From NCBI GenBank assembly GCA_050084985.1, contig JBITNC010000001.1:103106001-103170000 (forward strand): 64,000 nt of DNA, read 5' to 3'. Shown here one piece after another: positions 48,750-60,299 of this stretch. The translations under genes were made by a program, and so were the position numbers. Origin of the DNA: Nageia nagi (lineage: Eukaryota; Pinophyta). Each line of letters starts with the position of its first letter. Position 1 is the first letter of the stretch. Under the pieces are notes generated by a model. It was not told the origin of the DNA and searched no databases. It saw only the letters and a list, made by a program, of their open reading frames with translations.

Positions 48750-50627
48750 TGATATTTTATAATTACACTCTAGGAATAAGGTAATATTTTTTTATTCCTT
48801 ATTCTTTCATTCATCTCAAAAAATCTTTCCTAATTCTTGATTCTTTTTCCCCTTTCCATATTTATAAATAATGATATGAAGTCTTTTCTCTACACATAGT
48901 CTTTTGTCAAAATTTTGGTCAAGTCTAAGAGTTTTATGTATTTTCAATAGTCTAGGAATTATTTATATGTATGTAAATATTAACCATTTTTGTTTTAATG
49001 TGTAGCCACTATCTAGTGGTTGTTGTAGTAAGTCACAAGAATTAATCTTAGTCAAGTTGAGTATTTTTCCAATAACTATGCATAAAGGGAGAGTCATAGG
49101 TCATAAGAATTTGGTCAAATTTATTTCCAAGAGTTAATGTACCATGTTTGGGTAGTATCATAACATGTAAGGAAAGTAAGTGTCTAAGTCAAAATCTAGG
49201 AGTTATAGAAGTATAAGTGTTTCAATAATTATTGTAAATAAAAGTCCTAGCTCAATCCAAGTCACTAGTAGGCAATGTTGGAAAGCCTATTGATTTCCAA
49301 AACAAAGTCTTGATCATACACTTAAAACTAGCAGGAAGTATCTCAAGAATATCATCATTAGAGCCCACTAATTTTGAGTGATAATGTTATCCTTTTGATA
49401 TGAAATCAATGGGTCCTAAGATATTTAGTGGAGGGCACTATCACTATCAATGGGAGATGTTTCATGAAGATAATTAATTAGAGACCATAAATTTTGAGTG
49501 ATGATATCACATCTTTTACCTAAAATTAGTGAATATTAAGTGAGACCCTATCATCATTAGAGCCAACCAAAGAGAAATAGAGCCTGCCAAAGAGAAACAA
49601 AATCTGCTAAATAGGAAGAAGAATAATGGGTAGGAAAGAACACCTAGGTCCACTTGATCATGAGTGTTTGACCCTTGGGATCTCTATCAATGTGTCAACC
49701 ATGACTCATTTCCACATGATAGTGGTAGTTATTTCTAGAATTTCAATGATACACTATTCATTTCTCTCATTATTCCATGCAACTAGGAACTATAATGCTT
49801 ATCATTAATGGTTGTAGAGAAGTAGATTGCTACTGATAGAATATAGCACCAAATCATACCTATCAAGCTAGTAGATGGTCCACCTTTAATCAACTACAAT
49901 CCTAGGAGAATGTAGTTAATGATAATTGAGAATCGTTATAGCTTAAATATGACAACAGCTTAGAGACATCAATTTTTTGGACTTTAGTGCTAATTATACT
50001 TATTTACTATGTAATATAACATAGTTGTAGTTATAATTGTATATTTGTATATGGTATCTTCTATTGTTCTTAGTCAAGTAGAGTATTTAAGTGTATTAAT
50101 GGTGGATAACCACCCAATGATAGATGTAAATATATAAATAGTGGACTATTGTAAGTCTAAATGGTTAGATATTCTAGCATATTTTTATCAAGTATGTAAG
50201 ATGTTTTCATATGTAATAATGCAATTTGATAATGATTTTTCCTCTATAATATGTGGTTGTTTATTATACTTTGTGAATTTTATATATGAAATGCTATCTT
50301 AGGTTGTGGTTGTGTATTATGACTATGAGATCTCAAGGAAAGATAGTTTACTATTCTTAATCTTGGATATGGATTGCTTCCTATGTTGTAATGCTTGGGC
50401 TATATAGTGTTATTCTAATGTATTTATCTCTTTCCTATTACTCTTAGCCTTTTTTATCTCTTCCCAATTACTTTTAACCTTAATCATAAATGGGATTTGG
50501 CCTATAACCTAGAGATTGAGTAGAAAACCAACACAAGCACAATCCCCACAACCTTATACTCTTTTAAGGATCCTACTATTGTAGGAAATGAAGAACATGA
50601 CCAAACCAAACCCTTGAGGTTAAATTA
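48750..50627 (+). repeat. 3' LTR of element D
   Basis: Starts TGATATTTTATAATTACACTC after a purine-rich stretch (agaggagaccttgagag, about 48718-48735) that may be the PPT. Aligns with 37159-39015. The end lies near ...aacccttgaggttaaattat, where fragment H begins. Confidence 0.78.
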
Positions 50628-50639
50628 TGCCAATCAACA

Positions 50640-51785
50640 TTATTATACAATATCATCTTGATATCATCCTATTCTTACTCATATTGATCCTAATTGCATT
50701 TGCAATAGTGAGGGAAACATGGGTGCTGAGGTGAGTATGGGCATTGATGCTATCTTAGACACTAGTCATAATTTTATTTCTAATGTCTACCAAGATGTTT
50801 GATATCCTCTTCCATGATATTTTATCTAATACAATATGTGCCAACATATATTTCTTTGTACAACTACATGATATCATTATCTTGTTCATATTCCTCAATA
50901 TCTTCATCCTTATCCTCATGGATTTTAATATTTCTATATGGAACTATGGTGTTTCCAACTTGTGCAATCATATTTGGATTTTCTTCCACTGCTTCATCTA
51001 CATATTGCTATCTATCATGGTATCCCAAGGAGAATATCATAAGGAAGCTTCTTATCTAGGATATATTTCATAACTTCCATTATCTTTGGTACCAACTAAA
51101 TAGGTAACATGATATGTACAACACATGCTTTTCTATGATATTGTACTTCTCACAAATTTATGCATCAATTTATCACCGAACTTCTTGAGGAAGTTAATAG
51201 ACCAAATATTCAAACTTGCACCACCATCTACCAATGCATGCTTGACTATTTTACCTAATACATTTACACATGTATGAATTGGCAAGCATTTATCAATGAT
51301 ATAATCACTTGTAATATCATCTTTAGTAAATGTTATAGCATTTTGAAAACAACCAATAATTCCTACCAATGAACTGGTAGAAATATTAGTATCAACATCA
51401 ACACCACTAAGGAGGTCAAATAATACCATTCTATGTTCTTCAGATGTTTCAAACAACTCAAGCAAACTGATTTTAGCATTTCTTTTTTTGATATTTTGCA
51501 AAATACTCTTTTTTAATTTATTTTTCTTCTTTTCCTTAAGAGAATATTTAGAAGGTACCTCTTTTGTAATAAAAACTAGGTTAGGAATACCTTTATTTGA
51601 TCTTGTGGCTGCATTGTATGTTCGTTCCAAATCCAAACCTGCATCTATATATGATTTTGTATTTAATTCATCATAAAACTCAATAGGTTCACCATTTATC
51701 ATCATAAATAATCATATTCACCATATTGAAGAAAGGTAGGTCTTGAGATTTGACTTTGAGCACATTATTTTCATATGAATATGTA
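50640..51785 (-). pseudogene. Fragment H: Tat/Ogre-like gag end and protease
   Basis: A 190-codon open frame (51705-51133) reads ISLLELFETSEEHRMVLFDL, then DVDTNISTSSLVG, then CLPIHTCVNVLGKIVKHALV and DGGASLNIWSINFLKKFG. The DGGAS-like site (Asp codon 51226-51228) is a retroviral-type protease active site as in Tat/Ogre-like gypsy elements. Farther down a shifted frame gives KLPYDILLGIP (about 51030), the protease end. It is the most open coding remnant in the window. It is cut by element B on one side and by element D on the other. Confidence 0.78.
51781..51785. repeat. Predicted target site of element B
   Basis: ATGTA directly precedes B's left LTR. If it is the target duplication, the same five bases should follow B's right LTR beyond the window end. 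Confidence 0.4.
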
Positions 51786-52580
51786 TGTAACAACCTACCC
51801 AATCTCACTATTAATACTTGAGTATTATCAAGGATTCAAATGAAATTAAATTTGAATTATATCATGCAATTAATATTTTTGAATATATATATGCTTTATT
51901 TTTATTGGTTTGATGTTGTCTTCAAGATATTTTGACACAAGTTATAGCTTAAATTGACATAGAAAGTGTAGGAAAAGACCTAAGGAATTGAGGATGAATT
52001 GGTGATATGAAGGCTTGGGTAAGAGTGAGGAAATGATTGGAATTCATTTGATAATAAACTCTTATGACCATTATAGATCATATAGTTGCATTGGATAATT
52101 ACAAAGCATGATTATCAATTTCAATGATGAATGTGTGGATGTGTCTATGTACTAATGACTTTAACATACAAAATGAAGAGATCATCATAGGTAAAATGAG
52201 TATTAATAGCTTGTAATATATTTTTGAAACTATTTCAAAAAGGGAAAGGAATATTCTCTTCTTTTTAATTTAAATGTTCACTTATGGTTGTTAGTAAAAT
52301 AGGGTGAAATTTAAAAAGTGATAATTAGAAAGGACTAATGTCACTTTGTGGATGTTACAAGGTATTTTGGTGGTTTATGAAAATAATTGAGATATGGCCC
52401 TACTTATTTTGTTTCCTTATGTTAGGTATGGGAAATAATTGAACCTAATTTATTAGTTAATATAAAAAATGGTCCAAATTATTTAATACCATGACACTTA
52501 TCAACAACTTTAATAAGACCTATCACAAAATTATTAAAGGGATGAGTATACATTTATTTGGACATATTGAGCCTCCTTGA

Positions 52581-52589
52581 CTATAAATA
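52581..52589 (+). promoter_or_regulatory. TATA box in B's 5' LTR
   Basis: ctataaata, 795 bp into the LTR, matched in the right LTR and in A. Transcription would start near 52612, leaving about 4.3 kb of R-U5 downstream. Confidence 0.6.
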
Positions 52590-53159
52590 AGAAATTTTTT
52601 TAGGAGAATTAATTACCTTTTTCATTATTATTCTCAAGTTTGGGTTTTAGAGTTACATGAAGAAGATAAGCCTATCCCTTTTTCAAGTCAAGCTGCATTC
52701 ATTTGCATTTTAGACATTAAAACTAAAATACCTAGTTAAAGAAGCAGTCTTACTTGGTATTATTTAAAATGTTGTATGTAAGAATTATTTGATAATGGTT
52801 TATGAAATTAATTATTGATAATGGCCTTGATCCATTGGAAAGGATATGCTACCTAATTTATTTAATATTCTACATGTGATAGTTGGTGCTTTTTATCTTT
52901 TGAAAGGAATATAGTTTATTATATTATTTATTTGAAATTTGTTAATGGGAAGGATTCAAGTACAAAATCATATGGCATTTTATTATTTTATTTATTTGGT
53001 AAGACTAATACTTGTGTATCCCCTTTTCATGTATGCTCAAGGAATTCACTTAGTAAAAGATCTGAATTTCTCCTTAGTCTTCTACCTATGTTTTCTATCA
53101 AGATTCAATGTCTATTTGGGAGATCCTGAGATGGTGTAGTAGGATAGTTTAGTGAAAAT

Positions 53160-53850
53160 ATTATTCAATGTAAAATCATTTTTAACTATTCTTTGATGAA
53201 TTTCATTACCTTATACAAGATATTACCTGATGGCATGTGTTGGAAAAGGTTTTATCATTTGGATCTATTCTTGAATATTGCATTTGCTTAATAGTCTTAG
53301 TGCACTTTCAAAAAATCCATTTTATATGTATCCTACCATCATTGTAGTCCATGAAACTTATTTAATACATTCATGTTGTCAAATAATTCCCAAGCCTTAT
53401 GTTATCTTTATGTTCTATATTCACAACCATAATATCCTATGAGAAACCATTTTCAACTATGTTTTGATATATATCCATAGCTTCTTCTCAAGTTCCACTC
53501 CCATGATGGTACATGTTGAAAAAATGTTGACAAAGGTTTCAGAGTCTTGATTTATGGATTACCATTACATATACATAAATACCTCTAATTACTTCTTAGA
53601 AAATATATATTATGTGATCAAGGCATTCACAACCACAATATTATATGAGAAAACATTTACAAATACTCTTTTATGGATCTCTATACCTCCTTCTTGAGCT
53701 CATACGATGGCACATGTTGGGAGAATGCTAACAAATGTTGTGTAGTTTGGATTTACACCTGATCATTTTATTTGTTTAAATATAGTTTTTTAGGGCTTGG
53801 TATATGTGTACACTAATATCATTGCATTTTTCTCTCTCTCCAAATGAGAA
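53160..53850 (-). pseudogene. Captured PPR gene fragment, antisense in B's 5' LTR
   Basis: The minus strand encodes decayed pentatricopeptide repeats of the plant PLS type. From high to low coordinates: SGVNPNYTTFVSILPTCA (about 53760-53710), GGIEIHKRV...NIVVVNALI (53690-53630), then repeat remnants with MGVELEKK, and finally EIHQRIVKNDFTLNN (53210-53161). PPR proteins are RNA-binding organelle proteins of the plant host. The right LTR holds the same piece at 63141-63830; A's LTR does not, so it was caught in the B lineage before B inserted here. Frameshifts and stops exclude function. Confidence 0.85.
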
Positions 53851-56800
53851 TCACTCAAAAACCACTCCCAAAAAAACTAGTAGTTGAATCCATGTACATT
53901 GCTCAATGTCATAAATTGTTTGATTGATAGAAATATACAACAACTAAGATTTAATTAGAATTTACATGGTGAAAAATTTGTAATAGGTGAATTCTATATT
54001 CACATTTATATAGTAAAGCTTCTATTTCATTAAGTTGAAAAATAGTGGAATTATTAATACAAAAAGGAAATATTAGTATGGTTGAATAAAATTTATGTAA
54101 TAGATAATAAATTTTGAATAATATGTAGTAAGAGATAACTATAAGTAACTATTTTTAAAATATAATTGATGTACAAAGTTTATTGAAATTTTATTGACTA
54201 AGGATGGATAAGAGGTATGAAGGATGTGTGGTATGAGAAATCTATAAATTTAATTTTGAGAAAATTGCTTATGTAATTGATTTACCATACGACCAAAAAA
54301 GGGAGGTAACCATAGATCCTCCTAAGGTCCATAGAATGGTTTTAATAAGTTATATACCATATAGTTAAATCACATTTGCATTATGGTCATAAGTAAAAAG
54401 AGGGTTGTCTTGATCCTCAAATCTCATCACTCTTCCTAATAATCGACCCAATCTCCTTTGATCCTTAGAAAGAAGCTTGAAGATGAAGAAGAATCTACAT
54501 CAAAAGAAAAGATGTGTTGAATACCCTTTTAGATCAACTTGATATATTTATTATATTTAAAATTGTAAGAGACCCTCTTGTAATTATTAAGGGTTTCTCT
54601 CATTTATTGTAATTGAAGACCATCATGAAATACTTTTATGGAATGCAAGTTTGGTGAAAACATTTTGAAATCCTTTAATGATTAATTAAATGAGTGTATT
54701 TTCTTATAAAACCTCTTAAATTCCAAAGTAGGAATTCCAAAGATAATTCCATATTAAGGTAGTTAATGAAAAATATGAAGTAATATGGATCCAAGGGTAG
54801 TAAATAACATCTTTATTTATATCAAATGAAATTATCCTTAGGACTTTAATGAGTTAAGCCTAGTATCACTACATAAAATGAAAATATAGATAGAATGTGA
54901 TATCTAATTGGAAAATTATCATTTTATCTCTTTAATGAGTGTAGATCCCATTACCCTAATATGGTCTCAAAACCCACATTATCTAAAGACGAATTGGAAT
55001 ATACGAAGAATGTTTTAGTAGTACTAACTAGAAGGGGATACACTAAAATAAAATTGAAATCTAAGGATTATATTATTCTAATGATCAAATGTAATTTTGT
55101 ATTCATAGTTAGAAGTTTAACTATTTGGGTAAGTAAAACTCATAAAGATAATCCTAATTTCAATTATGTGAAGAAGTTTATTTTACAACCTTGTGGTCCT
55201 AATATTTATTTATGGCTAAGAATAAGGATTGATGCATCTTTGAAATACTATAGAAAAAGGAATTAAGGTTAAATCAACTATAAGATTTGCTATTAATCCC
55301 AAATCCTTGTAGATGGAATGCAAAGTTAGTACACTTCTATATAGTGATAAGAAAAGTAAAATTTAGACCTAAATAAGTTAACCCAAATGTTTGTAGGAAA
55401 TTTATGTATTTACTACTTATTAAGGAAGAAGAGGGTGATCTATAATTAAAAGTAAATAAGGAGATCTTTGTAAACCTTAAGGAATCAAATTTGGAATAAA
55501 TGAGATAGCCTAAGTGTATATCTAACACCCTTAGTACATGTTACCTCTAGAGGGATGATTTATAATTGATCAAGAGGGATTGGTAATGGTTCAAGTGGAA
55601 GTAGTCAGTAGTGAATTAGTGGCTAATTATTTATATGATAGTGATATTACTAAGATTCATCAAATAAGTCTAGAGGTGTATAAGGTAAACCCTATTATCA
55701 ACTCATGACTAATTTTATAGTATAACACCTAAATAATGATATAAGGGAAAGATAAACATGACAAAAACCCATATGAAAGAGAAAACCTAAAAGAATCAAT
55801 TTGACCAAGAACTTATGGATGGATCTAGAATTGAATATGGAATGGAATATTCATTAGTTAAACCTTTTTCATTAAACAAAAATCCAAAAGAATATGCCTT
55901 GAGTAAGGAACACTTCATATTGCACTTCCTTTTTAGAAGTAGTTGAATTTTGTGTCATCTCAAGGCAAGTTATTGAATACTAGTATGAGAACCTTTATAA
56001 AGTAGGATTAATTATGTAGTACCATGCACGTGGGATATTTGTAGTAATTCAAAATATCTTGTATGAATTCCTAAGTAAGTTTTGAGTCTTCCTACATATT
56101 CTTTGCTTATTAATTTTAAACATGAAGTATGCTTTGTTTTAATACTTCATGCATATTACGAACATGGAACTTAGACTCTTAATAATTAATGTATGATCAA
56201 TTAGCTTAAGTTCATTAGGTCATGGGTGGTTTTTATTTTATAACCTTTCTTAAAACTTAATTAGATTATAAAAACCACTTCAGGGTATTACTTTGATACC
56301 TAGGGCTCCCTAAGATATGGGCACTAGGATGTCATATCCCATGGTGAGCCTAGTTGATAGATATGGGTAGGCTAATGTCTCATATCCTCGATAGGGTGTT
56401 TGATGAGGATAGCAGTTGAAAAAACTATAATTACTAGGTGAAGGTAACTTAGTAATCATACTACTTGCAATTTAGAACATAGGAGTATGATGACTATTCC
56501 ATAGGAAACTATGTTAGATCCTCATAAGGAAGTTTTCCTAGGATAAATTATCTTCTCCTATGAGTTAGGTGAGGATGTGTAACCTAGTGGATGTGCATTT
56601 TCTTAGGTGATATGGGGTTTGAGTGGGAAACCATTATGCCATGTACAAAATATATATTGCACAATTCATTAAGTGGAAATGGTGGGGTCACATGTGAGGC
56701 ATCTCCTCAATAGGATGAGAATTATGGAGTGAACACCAAAAGAGATTTAATTAGATTTGGATAATTTAGACTTTACCCAATATTTTCATGTGGATGCTAA

Positions 56801-56937
56801 CTAACTAGTAGCATTGAAAAGCTCATGTGGATCACCTGGATCCATTCCTATATCATTTGAGCATATAAACCAATAAAAATAAAATTAGATATAAAATTTT
56901 AAGATTTTGGATGTTAGGAATAGGTGGATGCATTACA

Positions 56938-56956
56938 TTGGTATCGGAGCATCAAG
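56938..56956 (+). other. Primer-binding site of element B
   Basis: ttggtatcggagcatcaag, one mismatch from the initiator-Met complement TGGTATCAGAGC, directly after the LTR end. Confidence 0.88.
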
Positions 56957-57015
56957 TTCAAACTCTTGGGCCTATGGTCCATGATTATTTTTATGTAATA
57001 GTTTAGGAATTCAAG

Positions 57016-58335
57016 ATGAGTATGCTTGAACCTAATAATACCATTTGGTGGATTCATATTATGGTAATTCCAAGATGCATAATAAGATCTTTAGGAAACC
57101 AATGATAAGGTACCAAAAATGGCCTTCCTATGAATATCAATGCTAGGGAAAACCAAAATAATATTAGGGGTTGAAATGCAAGAAATAAAATAATGAAGAA
57201 TGCTAATAGAAGGGTTACTAGCAATGAGAATGAGAGTTATTCAACTTGTGCTATGCAAAATAATGGAGGAGAAGAAACCATCATGAGACTACAAGAGTAG
57301 GTGGAAAACCAATAAGAGATAATAAATAATCTATTGAATCAACAAGATGAACCTCTAAGAGATGAACCTATTCTAGGACAAGCAAGACCTAAAGGGAAAA
57401 ATGATAGTTTCAAGAAATAATTAAGCAAGAACTTGAAACAAATCTTAAGAAAGATTAGATATTGAAATTTAATGGCATTTAATAAGGTGAGCAAGCAAAA
57501 GTATGGTTAGAAGAAGAAACCTACTTCTTGATGTAAAACTTATTACCAAAAATTAAAATAGTATGGGCTACATACAATTTTTAGGATATTGCTCTAGAGT
57601 GATGGAATGCATACAATATTAAGTAGGGTATCTAGTACCTAAAGTGGCTAGAATTTATTATAGAATTTCATAAGAGATTCATTATGATAGAGAGTATGAG
57701 GAATACTATACATTTTTAGCAATGATCCATGAGTATTCAAAGTTACCATTAGAGCTTTATCAAGATTCTTAAGTATATCCTAGAAGATAAGAATCACATG
57801 AAGGTGCATAGATTCCTTATGGGGTTAGATCCTAAGATTAAAACTATGGTAAACATGTTGAACCCCAAAATGCTAGAAGAGATGTATGACCTTGCCAAAA
57901 GAGAAGAAAGTAACTTAGGTATCAAAAATACCTTTGTGAACTACAAGGTTCCAAATGAAAAAGATAAGGAAATCCATTAAAAGAATCATACTATAGAGTA
58001 TCAAGTACAATAGACAAGAAACAAGAAGATCAAAGAATATAATCATGGCTACAAAGATGGTAATCCCTCCAAATTTGAGAAGAGGCCATTTGGAAATGAG
58101 GGTTATAAGAAGAATGGTTTTCAAAAAAGGAATTATCAATTTTGCAAGCAAAATCATAACCTTGGGAATGGAAACCAAGGTTTCAAAAACCATGGTAAAG
58201 GGTTTCCATATCAAAGAGGCAATCATAATACATCTAGAGATAAGTTCCCAAAATAAAATAAGGCTCCTCAAGATGAATGCTAGAATTGTGGTGGAGCTCA
58301 CTATGCTAATTAGTGTCCCCTAAAGATAGATCCAT
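57016..58335 (+). pseudogene. gag of element B, decayed
   Basis: The ATG at 57016 opens MSMLEPNNT, 66 bp after the primer site. The capsid region has the gypsy pattern GEQAKVWLEEETYFL, then ALEWWNAYN, then RFLMGLDPKIKTMVNML (57798-57980). Zinc knuckle at 58278-58316: C, C (58287), GGAH, and last C (58314), all retained, though a TAG sits at 58281 and another at 58311. Numerous TAG/TAA codons replace Gln codons. Confidence 0.85.
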
Positions 58336-58399
58336 CCAAAGAGCATAAAATATTTACAACTAATAGATTAGGATAGACTAGAGGTCAAGCCACACCTCT

Positions 58400-58900
58400 C
58401 CAAATCCTTGGTAAAAATTTTGATAAATCTTTTAGGGTTTTGATAGATTATGGTGCTATAGATAGTTTTATTTCAAATTCCTTAGTTAAGGACATGTAAA
58501 GGGCATAAAATCTTTTGTAAAATGAGTGGCAAGTGGAGTTTGAATGAGGTCAAAAATACCCTATTAGATAATGCCTTAGAGATGTTGAACTATAATTAAC
58601 CAAATGATTTGTGTGGGATTTGTAAGTGGTTCTATTATCCTCTTACAATATCATCTTAGGTATGGATTGGTTAATGGCCCATAAATATTTAATTGAATTT
58701 CAAGAAAGAAGGGTAGAATACATCAATGTATATCAAAACCAATACAGGGTGTACACTGATCAAGGATCTTTTGTACCTTATTTGATCATAGCCATGTAAA
58801 TTAAAATAAGCATTAGGAAAGGGAGATGATTTATACCATCAAAGTTAAGGAAATGGAATAAGAGGATAAGGAGGTATATTTGCTAAGTACCCCATGTTAA
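58400..58900 (+). pseudogene. Protease of element B, decayed
   Basis: VLIDYGAIDSFISNSLVKDM begins near 58437 (Asp codon 58446). Tyr follows the catalytic Asp, as in A. Many chromoviruses have Ser or Cys here; TGT to TAT would be a G-to-A change. The later block (YNIILGMDWLMAHKYLIEF-like, about 58640-58700) is the protease C-terminal part with frame breaks. Confidence 0.8.
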
Positions 58901-58949
58901 GGGTATACAAATATGTATTCCATGAATATCTACCTAGATTACCTCAAAA

Positions 58950-60260
58950 ATAAGAATTTAACTTCTTGATAGATTTAGTTACAGGAATTGAACCTATTTT
59001 TAGAATCCCATATAGAATGAATATCATTTAGATGTAAGAATTGAAGGTAAAATTATAGGATTTAGTAGAAAAAGGGTTGATAAAATTGAGTGTATCACCA
59101 TGGGGTGCTCCTATGTTATTTATGAAAAATAAAGATGGAACTTTGAGGTTGTGTATTGATTATAGGATGTCAAAAAGGGTCACCATCAACAATAGTTATC
59201 CTTTACCTAGGATTGATGACTTCTTCAATCAACTCAAATATGATACTATTTTCTCCAATATAAATATTAGATTAGGATACCATCAATTGAGAATTAAAAG
59301 ATTAGATACCCATAAGACTTCTTTTAAAGATAGGTATGGACACTATGAGTTTGTTGTATTACCTTTTGGGTTAATGAATGCCCCTACAACATTTATGAAT
59401 TTGATGAATAGTGCATATTGAAAATACCTAGACAAGTTTATGTTAGTATTTTTGGATGATAACATCATATACTCAAAGCATGAGGAGAAACATAATTATC
59501 ATCTAAGGTTAGCTCTAGAGGTGTTGAGAAGAAACCAATTATATAAAAAATTATCAAAGTGTGAATTCTATGTTTTCCAAATTTAGTATCTAAGCCACAT
59601 CATCTCTATAGAAGGAATTTCAATTGATCCTAAGAAAGTGGAAGCAATAATGAGTTGGATTGCTCCAATAAATGTGATCCAAGTGAGGAGTTTTATGGGA
59701 TTATTTGGGTACTATCAAATGTTTGTCAAATATTTTTCAAAGATAGCAAATCCTATCACTAGCTTTCAAAATAAAAATAAGGAATCAAAATGGACATAAT
59801 AGTGTGAAAAAGATTTCATAACTTTGAAAGAAAGCCTTACCATAACACAAGTTCTCACTATCCCTAACCCACATGGTGATTTTATAGTATGCACAAATGT
59901 TTCACTAGAAGGTTATGGTGGTGTTTTATCACAAAATGGAAATCCAATAGCATTTGAATCTAAAAAATGGAAAACACACAAGTTGAACTATGCAAGTCAT
60001 GATATTGAGTTTGTGGTAGTAGTCCATGCACTTATAATATGGAGATACTATTTCTAGGAAAGCATTTCAAACTTGAAAGAAATCATCAAAGTTTGAAGTA
60101 CCTTTTCACTCAACCAAATCTAAATGCTATACAATTGTGATGGATGGAATTCCAAAATGAATATGTTTTTGGCATTGAATACATCAAAGGAATAGAGAAA
60201 AAGGTGGTATATTCTTTGAGTCATAGATGACATGTTAATGCCATGATAAGAAGTCAATTT
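58950..60260 (+). pseudogene. Reverse transcriptase and RNase H of element B, decayed
   Basis: The open part 59077-59421 reads [20 protein letters not shown], then [17 protein letters not shown]. The palm motif VFLDDNIIYSK is at 59450-59475 (Asp codons 59455 and 59458). Next EVLRRNQLYKKLSKCEF and the RT thumb. RNase H at 59824-60057 starts FIVCTNVSLEGYGGVLSQ, with Asn in place of the first catalytic Asp, and continues YASHDIEFVVVVHALIIWRY. Typical chromovirus sequence; stops mark former Gln and Trp codons. Confidence 0.88.
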
Positions 60261-60299
60261 GACTTGCTTGATCAAGTGAAAGTTTTGTAGCAAGAAGAC

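Larger units (their letters stand above)
37159..50627 (+). mobile_element. Element D: full-length Ty3/gypsy (Tat/Athila branch) with extra 3' ORF
   Basis: 13.5-kb plus-strand element with two diverged LTRs (about 1.86 and 1.88 kb), gag, protease, archaeal-type RNase H, RT, RNase H, integrase and a roughly 3.1-kb extra ORF. Its right end abuts fragment H. A clean target duplication is not visible, partly because the last bases of the LTR are uncertain by about 10 bp. It is the sense-strand relative of element C. Confidence 0.85.
51786..56937 (+). repeat. 5' LTR of element B, about 5.15 kb
   Basis: Begins TGTAACAACC and ends ...GCATTACA just before the primer-binding site. The first 2.2 kb match the right LTR (61774-64000), and the part from 52405 on matches A's LTR up to its own primer site, so both ends are supported by independent copies. 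It contains a TATA box at 52581 and an antisense PPR fragment. ORFs in it (such as 54961-55266) are not conserved in A. Confidence 0.88.

Noticed and set aside
51133-51705. Host aspartic protease or other host gene on the minus strand
   Set aside because: The DGGAS site lies in a gag-pol context typical of gypsy elements (HRMVLF block before it, PYDILLG after it).
54961-55266. 101-codon plus-strand ORF inside B's 5' LTR as a possible gene
   Set aside because: No recognisable motif, not conserved in the colinear LTR of A, and of a length that AT-rich DNA produces by chance.
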